64,000 bases of DNA from Streptosporangium sp. NBC_01755 (GTDB lineage Bacteria > Actinomycetota > Actinomycetes > Streptosporangiales > Streptosporangiaceae): positions 1,798,001 through 1,862,000 of the forward strand of contig NZ_CP109131.1 in assembly GCF_035917995.1 (NCBI RefSeq). The letters run 5' to 3'. A program made the position numbers and the translations under genes. Below are positions 1 to 8,155 of the stretch, piece by piece (positions within the stretch are counted from its first letter, which is position 1; the number at the start of each line of letters is the position of its first letter). The notes under the pieces were generated by a model, which saw nothing but the letters and a program-made list of their open reading frames with translations, did no database searches and was not told the DNA's origin.

Positions 1-1
1 G

Positions 2-676
2 GTGGGGATGGGCTTCGGCCTGGGGGCGCTCGTCGACACGAAGATCTCCGGCTCCGGCCAGATCGGCGGTGTCGACTACGTGGTGTTCATCGCGCCGGGA
101 CTGCTCGTCTGGGCGGCGATGCAGACCGCCGTGGGCGAGTCCACCTGGCCGGTGACCACCGCGGCGTTCTGGGAACGGACGTACGCGGCGATGATCGCGG
201 CCCCGCTGCGGGTCAGGGACGTCTTCCTCGGTCACCTGCTCTGGATCTGCGTGCGGATCACCATGGTGAGCACGGCGTTCCTGCTGGCCGGCCTGCTGCT
301 CGGCGCGATCTCCTCCTGGTCGTCCCTGTTCGCCCTGCCCGCCGCGCTGCTCACCGGCATCGCGTGCGCGTCCGTCACGATGGCCTTCGCCGTACGACAG
401 GTCAGCGCCGTCTGGTACGACGCGGTGTTCCGGGTGATCGTGCTGCCGCTCTTCCTGTTCTCCGGGATCTTCTTCCCCATCGAGCAGATGCCCGCGCTCC
501 TCCGCCCGCTGGCGTACGCCACCCCGCTCTGGCACGGGGTCGAGCTGTGCCGGGGGCTCGTCATCGGCCACGTCGAAGCCGGGGCGCTGACCGTGCACGT
601 TCTCTACCTGTTCTCGCTGACCGCGCTGGGGCTCTTCCTGGCGGTACGGAGCTACCAGCGGGTTCTCACCAAGTGA
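2..676 (+). CDS. ABC-2 type transporter permease (5' end cut by window)
   Basis: Integral membrane permease half of an ABC exporter. The visible 224 residues hold about five hydrophobic segments with the ABC-2 pattern: a long amphipathic linker, then a helix ending FLFSGIFFPIEQMP and a loop with TPLWHGVELCRG, as in NodJ/drug-export permeases. The reading frame is open to the first base, so the true start lies outside the window. The next gene begins ten bases later and encodes a second permease of the same family, so the two probably form a heterodimer with an ATPase encoded upstream. Family assignment is firm. The exported substrate is unknown; export of the enediyne or its precursor is only a guess from position. 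Confidence 0.85.
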   Translation: MGMGFGLGALVDTKISGSGQIGGVDYVVFIAPGLLVWAAMQTAVGESTWPVTTAAFWERTYAAMIAAPLRVRDVFLGHLLWICVRITMVSTAFLLAGLLLGAISSWSSLFALPAALLTGIACASVTMAFAVRQVSAVWYDAVFRVIVLPLFLFSGIFFPIEQMPALLRPLAYATPLWHGVELCRGLVIGHVEAGALTVHVLYLFSLTALGLFLAVRSYQRVLTK

Positions 677-686
677 GGCGGCTCCG

Positions 687-1499
687 TTGACCCAGACCGC
701 GCGGCGAGACGAGGTCCTGTCACCTCCGTACCGCAACCGGCGCAGGCCGTTCCGCCTGATCGAGCGGAATGTGATCATCTACCGCCGCACCCGGATGGCG
801 GTCCTGTGCCGGTTCCTCGAACCGCTGTTCCACCTGTTCTCGATCGGGTTCGGCATCGGCAGCCTCATCGGCGAGGTGGAGATGTCCCCGGGGGTGGTCG
901 TCGGCTACGCGGCCTTCGTGGGACCCGCGCTGCTGGCGTCGGCGGTCATGAACGACGCGGTGTACGACACCACACTCATCATGTTCGCCAAGCTGCGCTA
1001 CGCCAAAACGTACGACGCGGTGTTGAACACTCCCATCATGGTCACCGACATCGCCATCGGCGAGACCATCTGGATCCTGCTCAGGACGACCGCCTACTCG
1101 ACGGTCTTCATGGCCATCCTCGTCGCGCTCGGTCTGGTTCAGGCGCACCTGGGCGTCCTGGCGCTGTCGGCGTGCGTGCTGCTGGGGTTCACCTTCGCCG
1201 CGCTCGGCATGGTGGCCGTCACCCTGATGCGCGACTACGACGACTACGAATTCGTGCAGTTGGTCGTCGTTCCGCTCTCCCTGCTCTCCACGACGCTGTA
1301 TCCGCTGTCGGTCTATCCGGACTGGCTGGCGGACATCGTCGCCTGGACACCGCTCTACCACGGCGTGGTGCTCATCCGCGACCTCGCGCTCGGCCACGCG
1401 GGATGGGACGCACTCGGCCACGTCGCCTACCTGCTGGTCGTGGGGGTCGCCGCACTGCTCGTGGCCCGCCGGCGGCTGGACAGCATACTGATCAGATAA
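687..1499 (+). CDS. ABC-2 type transporter permease
   Basis: Second ABC-2 permease of 270 residues with about six membrane segments. It shares the TPLYHGVVLIRDLALGH loop with its upstream partner, which marks the two as paralogues. I chose the TTG start because GAGG lies about nine bases upstream and translation follows directly on the preceding stop. It is probably co-transcribed with the upstream permease and with the ATP-grasp gene 33 bases downstream. The pair would form the membrane channel of an exporter whose ATPase is not in the window. Confidence 0.85.
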   Translation: MTQTARRDEVLSPPYRNRRRPFRLIERNVIIYRRTRMAVLCRFLEPLFHLFSIGFGIGSLIGEVEMSPGVVVGYAAFVGPALLASAVMNDAVYDTTLIMFAKLRYAKTYDAVLNTPIMVTDIAIGETIWILLRTTAYSTVFMAILVALGLVQAHLGVLALSACVLLGFTFAALGMVAVTLMRDYDDYEFVQLVVVPLSLLSTTLYPLSVYPDWLADIVAWTPLYHGVVLIRDLALGHAGWDALGHVAYLLVVGVAALLVARRRLDSILIR

Positions 1500-1532
1500 C
1501 GAGGGTGGGACGCCCACCAATCGGAGAATGCC

Positions 1533-2750
1533 ATGCGCGTACTCGTCCTGGGACACAGCTCCGCCTACGCGGACTACGCGGAGGAGAACGGCGTCGTCCT
1601 GTTCAACGTGCTCGACGCACACGGGCTCCGGCTGGAGAACCTGCGGCTCCAGAGCGATCCGATAGCGGTCGCCGACCGGACCTCGATAGCCGAGATCCTC
1701 TCCGCGCTCCACCGCCGCGGCATTCACCGCGACATCGACGCCGTGTTCACGAACTCGGAAGCGGGGATGATCACCGCGGCGGCGCTGGCCGAGCTGCTCG
1801 GCGCGCGCGGCATCCCGGTCAGGGCGGCCGTCGCGGCGCGCGACAAGGGCTTCCAGAAGGCGCTCATCCGCGCCGCGGGCATCCCCGTCACCCCCTCCGC
1901 CGTCCTGGAGTCGAACCACTCGCCGGTCGACGGAATCGACGACCTCGGATTCCCCGCCGTGGTCAAACCACTGGCCTCGGCCGGTACCTACGGGGTGACC
2001 CGGGTCCGCGACCGCGAGCACCTGAGCGAGGTGCTGCGCGCCTACCGGGAAGTCCACCGGAGCGTTCCGGGGCCGTGGCTGGTCGAGGAGTTCGTCGACG
2101 GGGTGGAGTTCCACCTCGACGGGATCGTCAGGAACGGGGTCGTGGAGTTCCTGAGCGTCGGCCGCTACGTGCGGAACATGCTGGAGCTCAGGAACGGGAA
2201 CCTCGTCGGTTCCATGATCATGGACCCCGGCGCCCACCCGGACCTCTACTCGCGCTACCACCGCTTCGCCGAGGCCTCGCTGGGCGCGCTCGGGCTTACC
2301 TCCACGGTCTTCCACCTTGAGCTCTTCGAGTCGTCCGAGGGGACCTTCTTCTCCGAGTGCGCCGCGCGGTGCGGCGGCGGCAGGATCCTCCCCTGCATCG
2401 CCCACCGGTTCGGCATCGAGCTGGAGAGCACCGCGTTCAAGGTGGCGGTGATGGACGACTTCAGCCCGCCGGGGCCGCACGGGGACGGCTACGTCGCCTG
2501 GAGCGAGCTGCCGGTCCCCACCGGCCACGTCACCCGGCTGCCCGACATGAAGCGGATCCGGAGCATGCCGGGGGTGGTCGACGTCGACCTGGGCATCGCG
2601 ATCGGCGACCGCGTACCCGACCGGCGGACGGTGCTCAACGTCGACGCGGGCTGCGCGGTCGTCCACGGCGCGACGGAGGAGGAGACGCAGACCCGGATCG
2701 ACGACATCGCGGCCGCCTTCGCCGCGAACATCGAGGCCGTGCCGTGCTGA
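1533..2750 (+). CDS. ATP-grasp domain protein
   Basis: A 405-residue ATP-grasp enzyme. These use ATP to activate a carboxylate as acyl-phosphate and join it to an amine or thiol. The N-terminal 100 residues are a Rossmann-like pre-ATP-grasp fold (start MRVLVLGHSSAYADYAEENG). The central lobe has FPAVVKPLASAGTYGV and WLVEEFVDGVEFHLDG, the nucleotide-binding lysine and acidic metal region. The C-terminal SECAARCGGGRI matches the metal-binding E..N/R region of the amino-acid ligase or carbamoyl-phosphate type. It sits in line with the two permeases and could make a peptide-like or amino-acyl group. The substrate cannot be told from sequence. Confidence 0.8.
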   Translation: MRVLVLGHSSAYADYAEENGVVLFNVLDAHGLRLENLRLQSDPIAVADRTSIAEILSALHRRGIHRDIDAVFTNSEAGMITAAALAELLGARGIPVRAAVAARDKGFQKALIRAAGIPVTPSAVLESNHSPVDGIDDLGFPAVVKPLASAGTYGVTRVRDREHLSEVLRAYREVHRSVPGPWLVEEFVDGVEFHLDGIVRNGVVEFLSVGRYVRNMLELRNGNLVGSMIMDPGAHPDLYSRYHRFAEASLGALGLTSTVFHLELFESSEGTFFSECAARCGGGRILPCIAHRFGIELESTAFKVAVMDDFSPPGPHGDGYVAWSELPVPTGHVTRLPDMKRIRSMPGVVDVDLGIAIGDRVPDRRTVLNVDAGCAVVHGATEEETQTRIDDIAAAFAANIEAVPC

Positions 2751-2938
2751 CAATTCCCCCTCGGCGGCCGTAGGCCACAGAACACTATCTTTACAGATAA
2801 AGATCTTTATTCTCAGGCTAGGTGCAGAGTGTGATGAGTGCGCCTAGCCTGACCCATTTCACCCTACGAAAGCTGGACACACCCACCGAGAGGGCCAGAT
2901 CGGGCGAAGCTGTGGGTTGATTTTCCCGAACCCGCGAT

Positions 2939-2955
2939 ACTATTTTTATATATAG
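2939..2955 (+). promoter_or_regulatory. AT-rich promoter/operator motif, copy 1
   Basis: ACTATTTTTATATATAG stands out in DNA of about 70% GC. Nearly the same string lies at 5157-5174 and a looser one at 18215-18232, all next to enediyne-locus genes. TATATA with a start codon (2960) a few bases downstream would suit a leaderless promoter; it could equally be a regulator site. The stretch 2751-3168 otherwise holds only a short inverted repeat around 2785-2812 (aaagatcttt) and the weak ORF listed next. Confidence 0.4.
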
Positions 2956-2959
2956 CGAG

Positions 2960-3172
2960 ATGGGCGGTATGGTGATCGACGCCGCCTCTCTCGATCAGTT
3001 GACCGGCCGGCCCCCGGGCACTTCCCGTAGCGATCAGACCGGCCTCGAACAGGCAACCGTTCGAAACGGAGGTAGCCGCGTTCGGCGAATCACGGCACCT
3101 GTCCATGACCCCGCGAGCCCCCATCACGACGATGTCGAGACGAAATCTCCAAGAGAAAGCAGCTGGTCATGA
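2960..3172 (+). CDS. possible 70-residue leader ORF upstream of the HEAT-repeat gene
   Basis: A 70-codon ORF begins five bases after the AT-rich promoter-like motif, so the message could be leaderless. Its TGA overlaps the ATG of the next gene as ATGA, the usual sign of translational coupling. The peptide (MGGMVIDAASLDQLTGRPPG...) is polar and low in hydrophobic residues, and I recognise no family. The overlap may be chance. Reported as weak. Confidence 0.22.
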   Translation: MGGMVIDAASLDQLTGRPPGTSRSDQTGLEQATVRNGGSRVRRITAPVHDPASPHHDDVETKSPRESSWS

Positions 3173-4380
3173 CCGTCGAATTCACCCGCGAAGTATCCGA
3201 GTTCACTCCCGGCGGTAGCACGCCGTGGACCAGTCCGCTCGCCGGTGACCCCGCCGACCTCCAGAGCGACTTCGGCCGATTCCTGGACCAGGTGGCGGTG
3301 CGCCTTGACTCCCGCCCCGACGCCCACGTCGCACACGAGGCCCTGCACCACGCGGACCCGATGATCCGCGAGCAGTCGCTGTACCAGTACGTCGACCGCA
3401 ACCTGCCGGACGCCGTGGACCTGCTGGCCGAGGCCGTGGCCACCGACGACAACCGCGAGGTCCGCTGGAACGCCCTCTGGGCGCTGGAGAAGATCGGCGG
3501 CGCGCGCGCCCTGGAGATCCTCGAGCGCACCGTGAACGACGACGACGCCGACGTCGGTGAGTGGGCGGGGCTCTTCGCCTCCGAACTGACCACCGGCTAC
3601 CCGACCTTCGACCGCCGCGCGTGGGTCTACCACGCCGACCGGACCTTCGACGAGACCATCTACCTCAACATCAGCTGCCACGTCTACGTCATGCTGGACG
3701 ACACGGGCAAGCACTGGGGCAAGATCACCCTCTCCCCGCAGGGACTGGCCCGCAGCTTCGGCCAGGCGCACGCGTGCCCCAACGTGGACACCCGGCACAA
3801 CAAGCTGATCATCAGCAAGTCACTCTCCGGCCTGCACGAGGACGGCTCGCCGCACGTGGAGAACTTCCTGTTCCGCGGCGTCACCAACATGGGCGACGCC
3901 GGGCACGGCAGCTTCTACTTCCAGTCGCGCGGCCTGCGCCCGATCTTCCTCTCCGGCCAGGCGGACGACGACTCGCTGGGGCACCGCAACGAGCAGGTCA
4001 TCGCCTCCCGGGCCGGCCGCTGGACGCTCGACCCCCGGATGACCATCAAGGACGAGGCCGCCATCCGCTACGTCCGCGGTGGCGTGCACACCTGGGGCTA
4101 CGTCAACTTCGACGCGATGAAGGGCAGCTCCCTGGAGGAGATCCTCTTCCCCGGCAACAGCATCCTCGGCACGCTGGACACCCCCACCGGACCGCTGACC
4201 AACGCCTTCATCACCGGCACCTTCAAGGGCAAGCTGGTCGACTGGGACGGCGACGGCAAGGTGGACCTCAACTCCCTGGACATCTACTCCACCAGGGACG
4301 CCGACGTGGACTCGGACCTGGACGGCGTGGCCGACGAGCCCGGCATCCAGTACTGCCCGCGGACCGGCTGGCACCACTGA
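3169..4380 (+). CDS. HEAT-repeat protein of unknown function in the enediyne locus
   Basis: A 403-residue soluble protein. Residues about 50-140 form HEAT/PBS-type helical repeats (REQSLYQYVDRNLP, NREVRWNALWALEKIGG, ADVGEWAGLFASEL). Residues 150-370 are a beta-rich domain that I do not recognise (YLNISCHVYVMLDDTGKHWG, GSFYFQSRG). The C-terminus carries Asp-rich calcium-loop-like motifs, DWDGDGKVDLNSLD and DVDSDLDGVADEPG. No signal peptide is visible. It is flanked by the ATP-grasp gene and the SRPBCC gene. A role in enediyne maturation, binding or self-protection is possible but rests on position only. Confidence 0.7.
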   Translation: MTVEFTREVSEFTPGGSTPWTSPLAGDPADLQSDFGRFLDQVAVRLDSRPDAHVAHEALHHADPMIREQSLYQYVDRNLPDAVDLLAEAVATDDNREVRWNALWALEKIGGARALEILERTVNDDDADVGEWAGLFASELTTGYPTFDRRAWVYHADRTFDETIYLNISCHVYVMLDDTGKHWGKITLSPQGLARSFGQAHACPNVDTRHNKLIISKSLSGLHEDGSPHVENFLFRGVTNMGDAGHGSFYFQSRGLRPIFLSGQADDDSLGHRNEQVIASRAGRWTLDPRMTIKDEAAIRYVRGGVHTWGYVNFDAMKGSSLEEILFPGNSILGTLDTPTGPLTNAFITGTFKGKLVDWDGDGKVDLNSLDIYSTRDADVDSDLDGVADEPGIQYCPRTGWHH

Positions 4381-4400
4381 CCCACCCGTGACCAACCCCG

Positions 4401-4428
4401 CGATGGCCGGCGTCCGCGCCGGCCATCG
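4401..4428 (+). terminator. Rho-independent-like terminator after the HEAT-repeat gene
   Basis: A perfect 12-bp stem (cgatggccggcg / cgccggccatcg) with a 4-base loop, 20 bases after the stop. It is followed by cgcccgtttcg and has no strong T tract, as is usual in high-GC actinomycetes. Confidence 0.6.
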
Positions 4429-4450
4429 CGCCCGTTTCGCCGGAGGCCAC

Positions 4451-4615
4451 ATGAACACGCCGAAGCCCTCGACCAGCCGGTACGCACCCGACCAGCGAGC
4501 CGACCGGCTCGCCCCGGCCGATCCCGCGTCCGCGAGCGCCCGGGTCGCCACCCAGCGGATGCGCTGCCTGGCGGGCTTCGCCACCGGCCGCGTCGCGGGC
4601 GCGACCGCCCGGTGA
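4451..4615 (+). CDS. possible small protein, 54 residues
   Basis: ATG preceded by a good ribosome site (CGGAGG, 5 bases upstream) and followed by a 54-codon frame ending TGA. The product is basic and Ala/Arg-rich (MNTPKPSTSRYAPDQRADRL at the N-terminus), with two Cys-free halves and no clear membrane segment. It lies between the terminator of the HEAT-repeat gene and the convergent SRPBCC gene. No family recognised. The ribosome site is the main support. Confidence 0.3.
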   Translation: MNTPKPSTSRYAPDQRADRLAPADPASASARVATQRMRCLAGFATGRVAGATAR

Positions 4616-4634
4616 ACGGTCCGGTCCGGCCGCG

Positions 4635-5105
4635 CTAACTCTTCGCGTAGCGTTCGAGCAGCTCGTCGTGGCGGCTGGTGTGCGTGGTGCCGCTCAGCTC
4701 CGCCACGAGGGCGTCGAGGAAGTCATGCCAGCCCGCCGCGAGCTCCTTCACCGCCTTCTGCGGCCTGTTCAAACCGCTGTGGGTCAGCAGGAGGCGGCTG
4801 CCGCCTTCGGCGGCCTCGACCTCCCAGCGGACCCTGGACGCCTCCTCGGCCGTCTCGTCCCAGCTGTATTCGAGGATCCGGCCGGGCTCGACGTCGGTGA
4901 CGACGCCCTCGGTCATCCCCTCGTCCCCCCAGTCGAACCGCACCTTGCCACCGGGAACGGGGTCGACGGCGGCCTTGCAGCCCAACCACCGTGACACGAC
5001 CTCCTCGGTGGACAGCGCCGCCCACACCGCCCCGGGATCCTTCTCCAGCGCCCAGTCGAAACCGATGTCGTCCTTGCCGATCTTCGCCGGCGGCTTCTCC
5101 GTCAT
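4635..5105 (-). CDS. SRPBCC / AHSA1 (START-like) domain protein; candidate enediyne self-resistance factor
   Basis: A 156-residue single-domain protein of the SRPBCC helix-grip fold. It shows the AHSA1 signatures GFDWALEKDPGAVWAALSTE, GGKVRFDWGDEG, VTDVEPGRILEYSWD and LLLTHSGL, plus the C-terminal helix GWHDFLDALVAEL. The family binds hydrophobic ligands in a cavity. In calicheamicin producers the START-like proteins CalC, CalU16 and CalU19 protect the cell by being cleaved by the activated enediyne (established knowledge). Location about 1.6 kb from the enediyne operon makes a similar role plausible, but AHSA1 proteins are common, so this is inference. It is transcribed divergently from the 5286 gene across an AT-rich motif. 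Confidence 0.8.
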   Translation of the reverse strand: MTEKPPAKIGKDDIGFDWALEKDPGAVWAALSTEEVVSRWLGCKAAVDPVPGGKVRFDWGDEGMTEGVVTDVEPGRILEYSWDETAEEASRVRWEVEAAEGGSRLLLTHSGLNRPQKAVKELAAGWHDFLDALVAELSGTTHTSRHDELLERYAKS

Positions 5106-5156
5106 GGATTCACACCCCTCTTCCCTGCCCTGTATGCCCTCCAGCGTGGAGATTAC

Positions 5157-5174
5157 ACTATTTTTTTATATAGT
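5157..5174. promoter_or_regulatory. AT-rich palindromic motif, copy 2, between divergent genes
   Basis: ACTATTTTTTTATATAGT has perfectly inverted ends (ACTAT/ATAGT). It lies in the 180-bp divergent region between the SRPBCC gene and the 5286 gene, so one regulator could control both. Read on the minus strand it offers TATAAA/TAGTGT-like -10 elements for the SRPBCC gene. Confidence 0.45.
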
Positions 5175-5285
5175 CAATTGCAAAATTGACGCCTCGTCCA
5201 GGGCTTGATGGGAATACAATTTGAATGTGCATAGTGACTCGGCGACAATGATTGCGAACTCGGATGCCGACGAGGTGATGTCGTC

Positions 5286-5885
5286 ATGACGGCCACGAGC
5301 AGCGACTCGAACCGCGACCAGCGGACCCCTACCCCAAGGCCGGCTCTCGGAACAGTCGCCTTCCTCAACGGCGGGGAGTATTTCGGCCTGGAGGTCCGTA
5401 CGGGCTCCGATCCCTCCTCCCTCACCCTCGTGGGAATGGCGACCAGCTTCGTGCATACCCGGCCGTACCGCCTGGAGTTGACGGGGTCGCTGATCGGCGC
5501 GTGCCTTGACCACGCCGAAGCACTCGCCGCCGCGATGGGAAGGGTCTGGGAACTCGACGGACGCGTCTCCGGGCGTCCGGTCTTCCCCTTCCTGGAGTGC
5601 GAGGTCGTTCCCATTCCCGGCGGGAACGCTCCAGTCAGCGGCGCCGTGATCCGCATCATGAGCGAGTACGGCGAGCAGCACTGCCTCTACGCGGCCGGCT
5701 GCCGGGACGCCGAGACCACGGCCGTGCTCGCGGCGTGCGCGGTGCTGGCGCTCTCGCTGCCGTCATCGGTGTGGAACCCCGGCGGCACGGGGTCGGGCCT
5801 GCCCGCCGGGGGCTACGGGGAGATCAACGTGCTGGGCGAGCCGGGGTGCCGCGTCAACGGCGAGCTCAAGGCGCTCCCGGCCTGA
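5286..5885 (+). CDS. conserved-looking protein of unknown function
   Basis: A 199-residue protein that I do not recognise. The N-terminal 20 residues are polar and disordered, followed by an alpha/beta-like body (LGTVAFLNGGEYFGLEVRTG, YRLELTGSLIGACLDHAEAL, VSGAVIRIMSEYGEQHCLYA) and a hydrophobic Ala/Leu helix near residue 150 (TTAVLAACAVLALSLPSSVW). There is no signal peptide or metal motif. GAGG about ten bases upstream supports the ATG at 5286. It probably shares the divergent control region with the SRPBCC gene and may be co-transcribed with the HxlR gene 70 bases downstream. Confidence 0.6.
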   Translation: MTATSSDSNRDQRTPTPRPALGTVAFLNGGEYFGLEVRTGSDPSSLTLVGMATSFVHTRPYRLELTGSLIGACLDHAEALAAAMGRVWELDGRVSGRPVFPFLECEVVPIPGGNAPVSGAVIRIMSEYGEQHCLYAAGCRDAETTAVLAACAVLALSLPSSVWNPGGTGSGLPAGGYGEINVLGEPGCRVNGELKALPA

Positions 5886-5955
5886 CGTGGACGCGGCCGG
5901 GCGGGGCACCGAACACAGGGCAGTTGAAAAAAGCAACAGGAAGGTTTGAGAGCGC

Positions 5956-6648
5956 GTGCTCACGTCAGACAAGCGGCACTACGGACAGTTCTGTGGGCTG
6001 GCCGCCGCGCTTGACATCATCGGGGAGCGCTGGACACTGCTGATCGTCCGGGAACTGATCATAGCGCCCGCACGATTTCACGAGATCCAGGCACACCTAC
6101 CGGGAATCGGTCCGAATCTGCTCACCGACCGTCTCAAGGCGCTCGGCGCGCGGGGGATCCTGGAGGCCGAGCCCGTTCCCGGAGACGCCCGGGGAAAGCG
6201 GTACAGGCTCACTCCCATCGGGGAGCAGCTCCGCGAGCCCCTGCTGTACCTCTCCCGATGGGGAATGCGCTTCCTCACCGAGGACGATGCCAGGACGGGG
6301 ATGACCAGCAGTTCCTGGGGGTTCTTCGCCCTCCAGGCGATGATCCAGGGGCAACCGGTGCCCGACGTGCACGAGTCCTACGAGTTCCGGATAGACGAGG
6401 ACGTGTTCCACATCGCCGTGACCGCGGGCGCGGCGACGGCCCACCGTGGTCCCGCCGACCAGCCGGCGATAGTGGTGCGGACGAGCGCCGAGACGTTCGT
6501 CCGGATCGGAGCCGAGCTGATCAGCCCGTTCGACGCCGTCGTCACCGGAGGTCTGTCGCTCGAAGGCGATCCGGCGGCGATCCTGAGGTGCACCCAGCTG
6601 ATGGGGCTGTCGGCCCAGCCGATACCCCCCCCCTCCTCCGTTTCCTGA
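5956..6648 (+). CDS. HxlR-family transcriptional regulator with SCP2-like C-terminal domain
   Basis: A 230-residue DNA-binding protein. Residues 10-105 are a winged helix of the HxlR type: CGLAAALDIIGERWTLLIVREL, then FHEIQAHLPGIGPNLLTDRLKAL and GKRYRLTPIGEQL. The second half (about 125-225) resembles the sterol-carrier-like ligand domain found in a subset of long HxlR proteins. It starts with GTG after AGGAAGG. It is convergent with the enediyne operon and is the only clear regulator in this part, so it is the likely local controller of the enediyne genes (inference). Confidence 0.85.
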   Translation: MLTSDKRHYGQFCGLAAALDIIGERWTLLIVRELIIAPARFHEIQAHLPGIGPNLLTDRLKALGARGILEAEPVPGDARGKRYRLTPIGEQLREPLLYLSRWGMRFLTEDDARTGMTSSSWGFFALQAMIQGQPVPDVHESYEFRIDEDVFHIAVTAGAATAHRGPADQPAIVVRTSAETFVRIGAELISPFDAVVTGGLSLEGDPAAILRCTQLMGLSAQPIPPPSSVS

Positions 6649-6651
6649 GCC

Positions 6652-6681
6652 GCGGCGACCGTCCGCAGTGGCCGTCGCCGC
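6652..6681. terminator. hairpin between convergent genes
   Basis: An 8-bp GC stem (gcggcgac / gtcgccgc) fills the 35-bp gap between the HxlR stop and the stop of the convergent membrane-protein gene, so it could end transcription in both directions. Confidence 0.45.
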
Positions 6682-6683
6682 TC

Positions 6684-7175
6684 TCACCCCTCTCCCGCAC
6701 GCCTGCTGCCCAGCCGGACCGCGGTCCGCCCGCCCAGGCCGAGCAGGCCCAGCCCCGCCAGCGTGAGCAGGCCGACGAACACCCACTCCCTGGAGCCGCC
6801 GGGCCCGTACACCCGGCTGCCCCTGCCGACGTCCACCGCCGCCGTCCGCCGGCCGGGGCTGAGCATCTCGCGGTCGCTGCCGTACAGGTAGACCTCCTGG
6901 GCGGAGTCCACGCCCCCCTCCGGCCTGAACCGGCCGTACCAGGAGCACGCCTCGTGACCGGGATGCTCGACGCAGCTCAGGCGGACCGCGGTGAAGGTGC
7001 CCCTGACCCCGTCGGCGTAGGCCGCGCGGACCGTGGGTCCGATGCTCGGCAGCGTCAGCGCGAGCAGCCCCAGCCCGGCGACGGTGGCGAGCACCATGGA
7101 GAACACCGACGGCCTCCGTACCGGGGCCTCGGGCGGGTCGACCGTGCCCGTGGTGGGACCCGGGTCGTCGCTCAC
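6684..7175 (-). CDS. membrane protein with two TM helices, last gene of the enediyne operon
   Basis: A 163-residue protein with a cytoplasmic Pro-rich start, one TM helix (FSMVLATVAGLGLLALTLPS), an external loop of about 80 residues with two cysteines that could pair (CVEHPGHEAC), and a second TM helix (WVFVGLLTLAGLGLLGLGG) before a basic tail. It overlaps the stop of the preceding gene by ATGA, so it is translated with it. No family recognised. Operon position suggests an accessory role in enediyne assembly or export. Confidence 0.7.
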   Translation of the reverse strand: MSDDPGPTTGTVDPPEAPVRRPSVFSMVLATVAGLGLLALTLPSIGPTVRAAYADGVRGTFTAVRLSCVEHPGHEACSWYGRFRPEGGVDSAQEVYLYGSDREMLSPGRRTAAVDVGRGSRVYGPGGSREWVFVGLLTLAGLGLLGLGGRTAVRLGSRRAGEG

Positions 7176-7711
7176 GCCGGGACCGCCGCACGCGGCACGA
7201 CCGCCGCACAGGAGCAGTTCATCTCCTTGTACTCCGCAAGGTTGGGCCTGCGGTGGAGCAGCATGGCGACGACCATCGGGACGAAGACGATGCTGTTGTA
7301 GAACAGGTGTAGCTCAACCCGGGGGAAGACGAGCTGCGCGACGCTGGTGACCGCCGGCCGGCCGAGGAGGTGGTTGCCGGTCACCGCCTGGACGAGCAGC
7401 AGCAGGTGCTCGAAGTGGTGCCAGACCTGGATGCCCAGGGCGATGTTCCACCAGACCCGCGAGCGGCCGGTGAACCCCCTGCGCAGGAGAACGAACCCGA
7501 CGAGCATGACCACGGCGTAGCCGTAGTGCAGCGCCTCCGACTTGACCAGCCAGGGGAACCACAGCCCGAGCACGCCGCGCGCCTCGGGGATCGGCCATCC
7601 CAGCACCCAGATCTGGGCGGCCTGAACGAGATGCTCGGCCCAGTGTGCGAGCACGATCAGGAGGAACACGAAGAGCGCGGTGCGGTGTCTGGTGCTGTTG
7701 AGCGATGTCAT
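7172..7711 (-). CDS. histidine-rich polytopic membrane protein in the enediyne operon
   Basis: A 179-residue protein with about five hydrophobic segments. Several His and Glu residues lie in or beside them: LAHWAEHLVQ near residue 21, EALHYGYAVV near 58, VWHHFEHLLLL near 95 and VELHLFYNS near 135. This pattern resembles membrane metalloproteins (haem or di-metal), but I cannot name the family. The C-terminus has a CSC pair. It starts after GAGAGG, 35 bases downstream of the thioesterase stop, and overlaps the next gene by four bases. Being co-transcribed with pksE it may act on the lipophilic polyene or enediyne core (inference). Confidence 0.7.
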   Translation of the reverse strand: MTSLNSTRHRTALFVFLLIVLAHWAEHLVQAAQIWVLGWPIPEARGVLGLWFPWLVKSEALHYGYAVVMLVGFVLLRRGFTGRSRVWWNIALGIQVWHHFEHLLLLVQAVTGNHLLGRPAVTSVAQLVFPRVELHLFYNSIVFVPMVVAMLLHRRPNLAEYKEMNCSCAAVVPRAAVPA

Positions 7712-7745
7712 CTCGGACCTCTCGCGATCAGGTGGGAACGGGGGA

Positions 7746-8155
7746 TCAGGCGAAGGCGTTGAGTGCGGCGGACAGCTCGGCGGACAGGGCGACGGGGGCG
7801 ACGCCGGTGGGGGTCCTGCGCATGCAGGCGACGGACTGGGAGCCGCGCGCGACCTGGACTCCGCCCCGGCGGAAGTCGAAGTTCATCGCGATACGGTTGC
7901 CGTTGACCGCGGACAGAGTCATGAGCACCTCGATCTTGTCGAGCGCGAAGCACTCCTCGTAGTAGGTCATGTCGCAGCCGAGGGTCACCAGCGCGAGCGT
8001 GCCGTCAGCGAGGGACTTGAGGACCCCGGGGGCGTGCTCGGCGAGGAAGTGCTCCCGGCAGTGCCCCTGCCAGTGCAGGTAGTGGGCGAAGTAGACGTTG
8101 CCCACGAGGTTGGTCTCGTCGAAGGTGACGGTGTGGACGTGGCGGTATGCGCGCA

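Noticed and set aside
720-2753. 677-codon open frame on the minus strand
   Set aside because: Antisense to the permease and ATP-grasp genes; composition is that of a shadow frame (Arg/Asp/His-rich).
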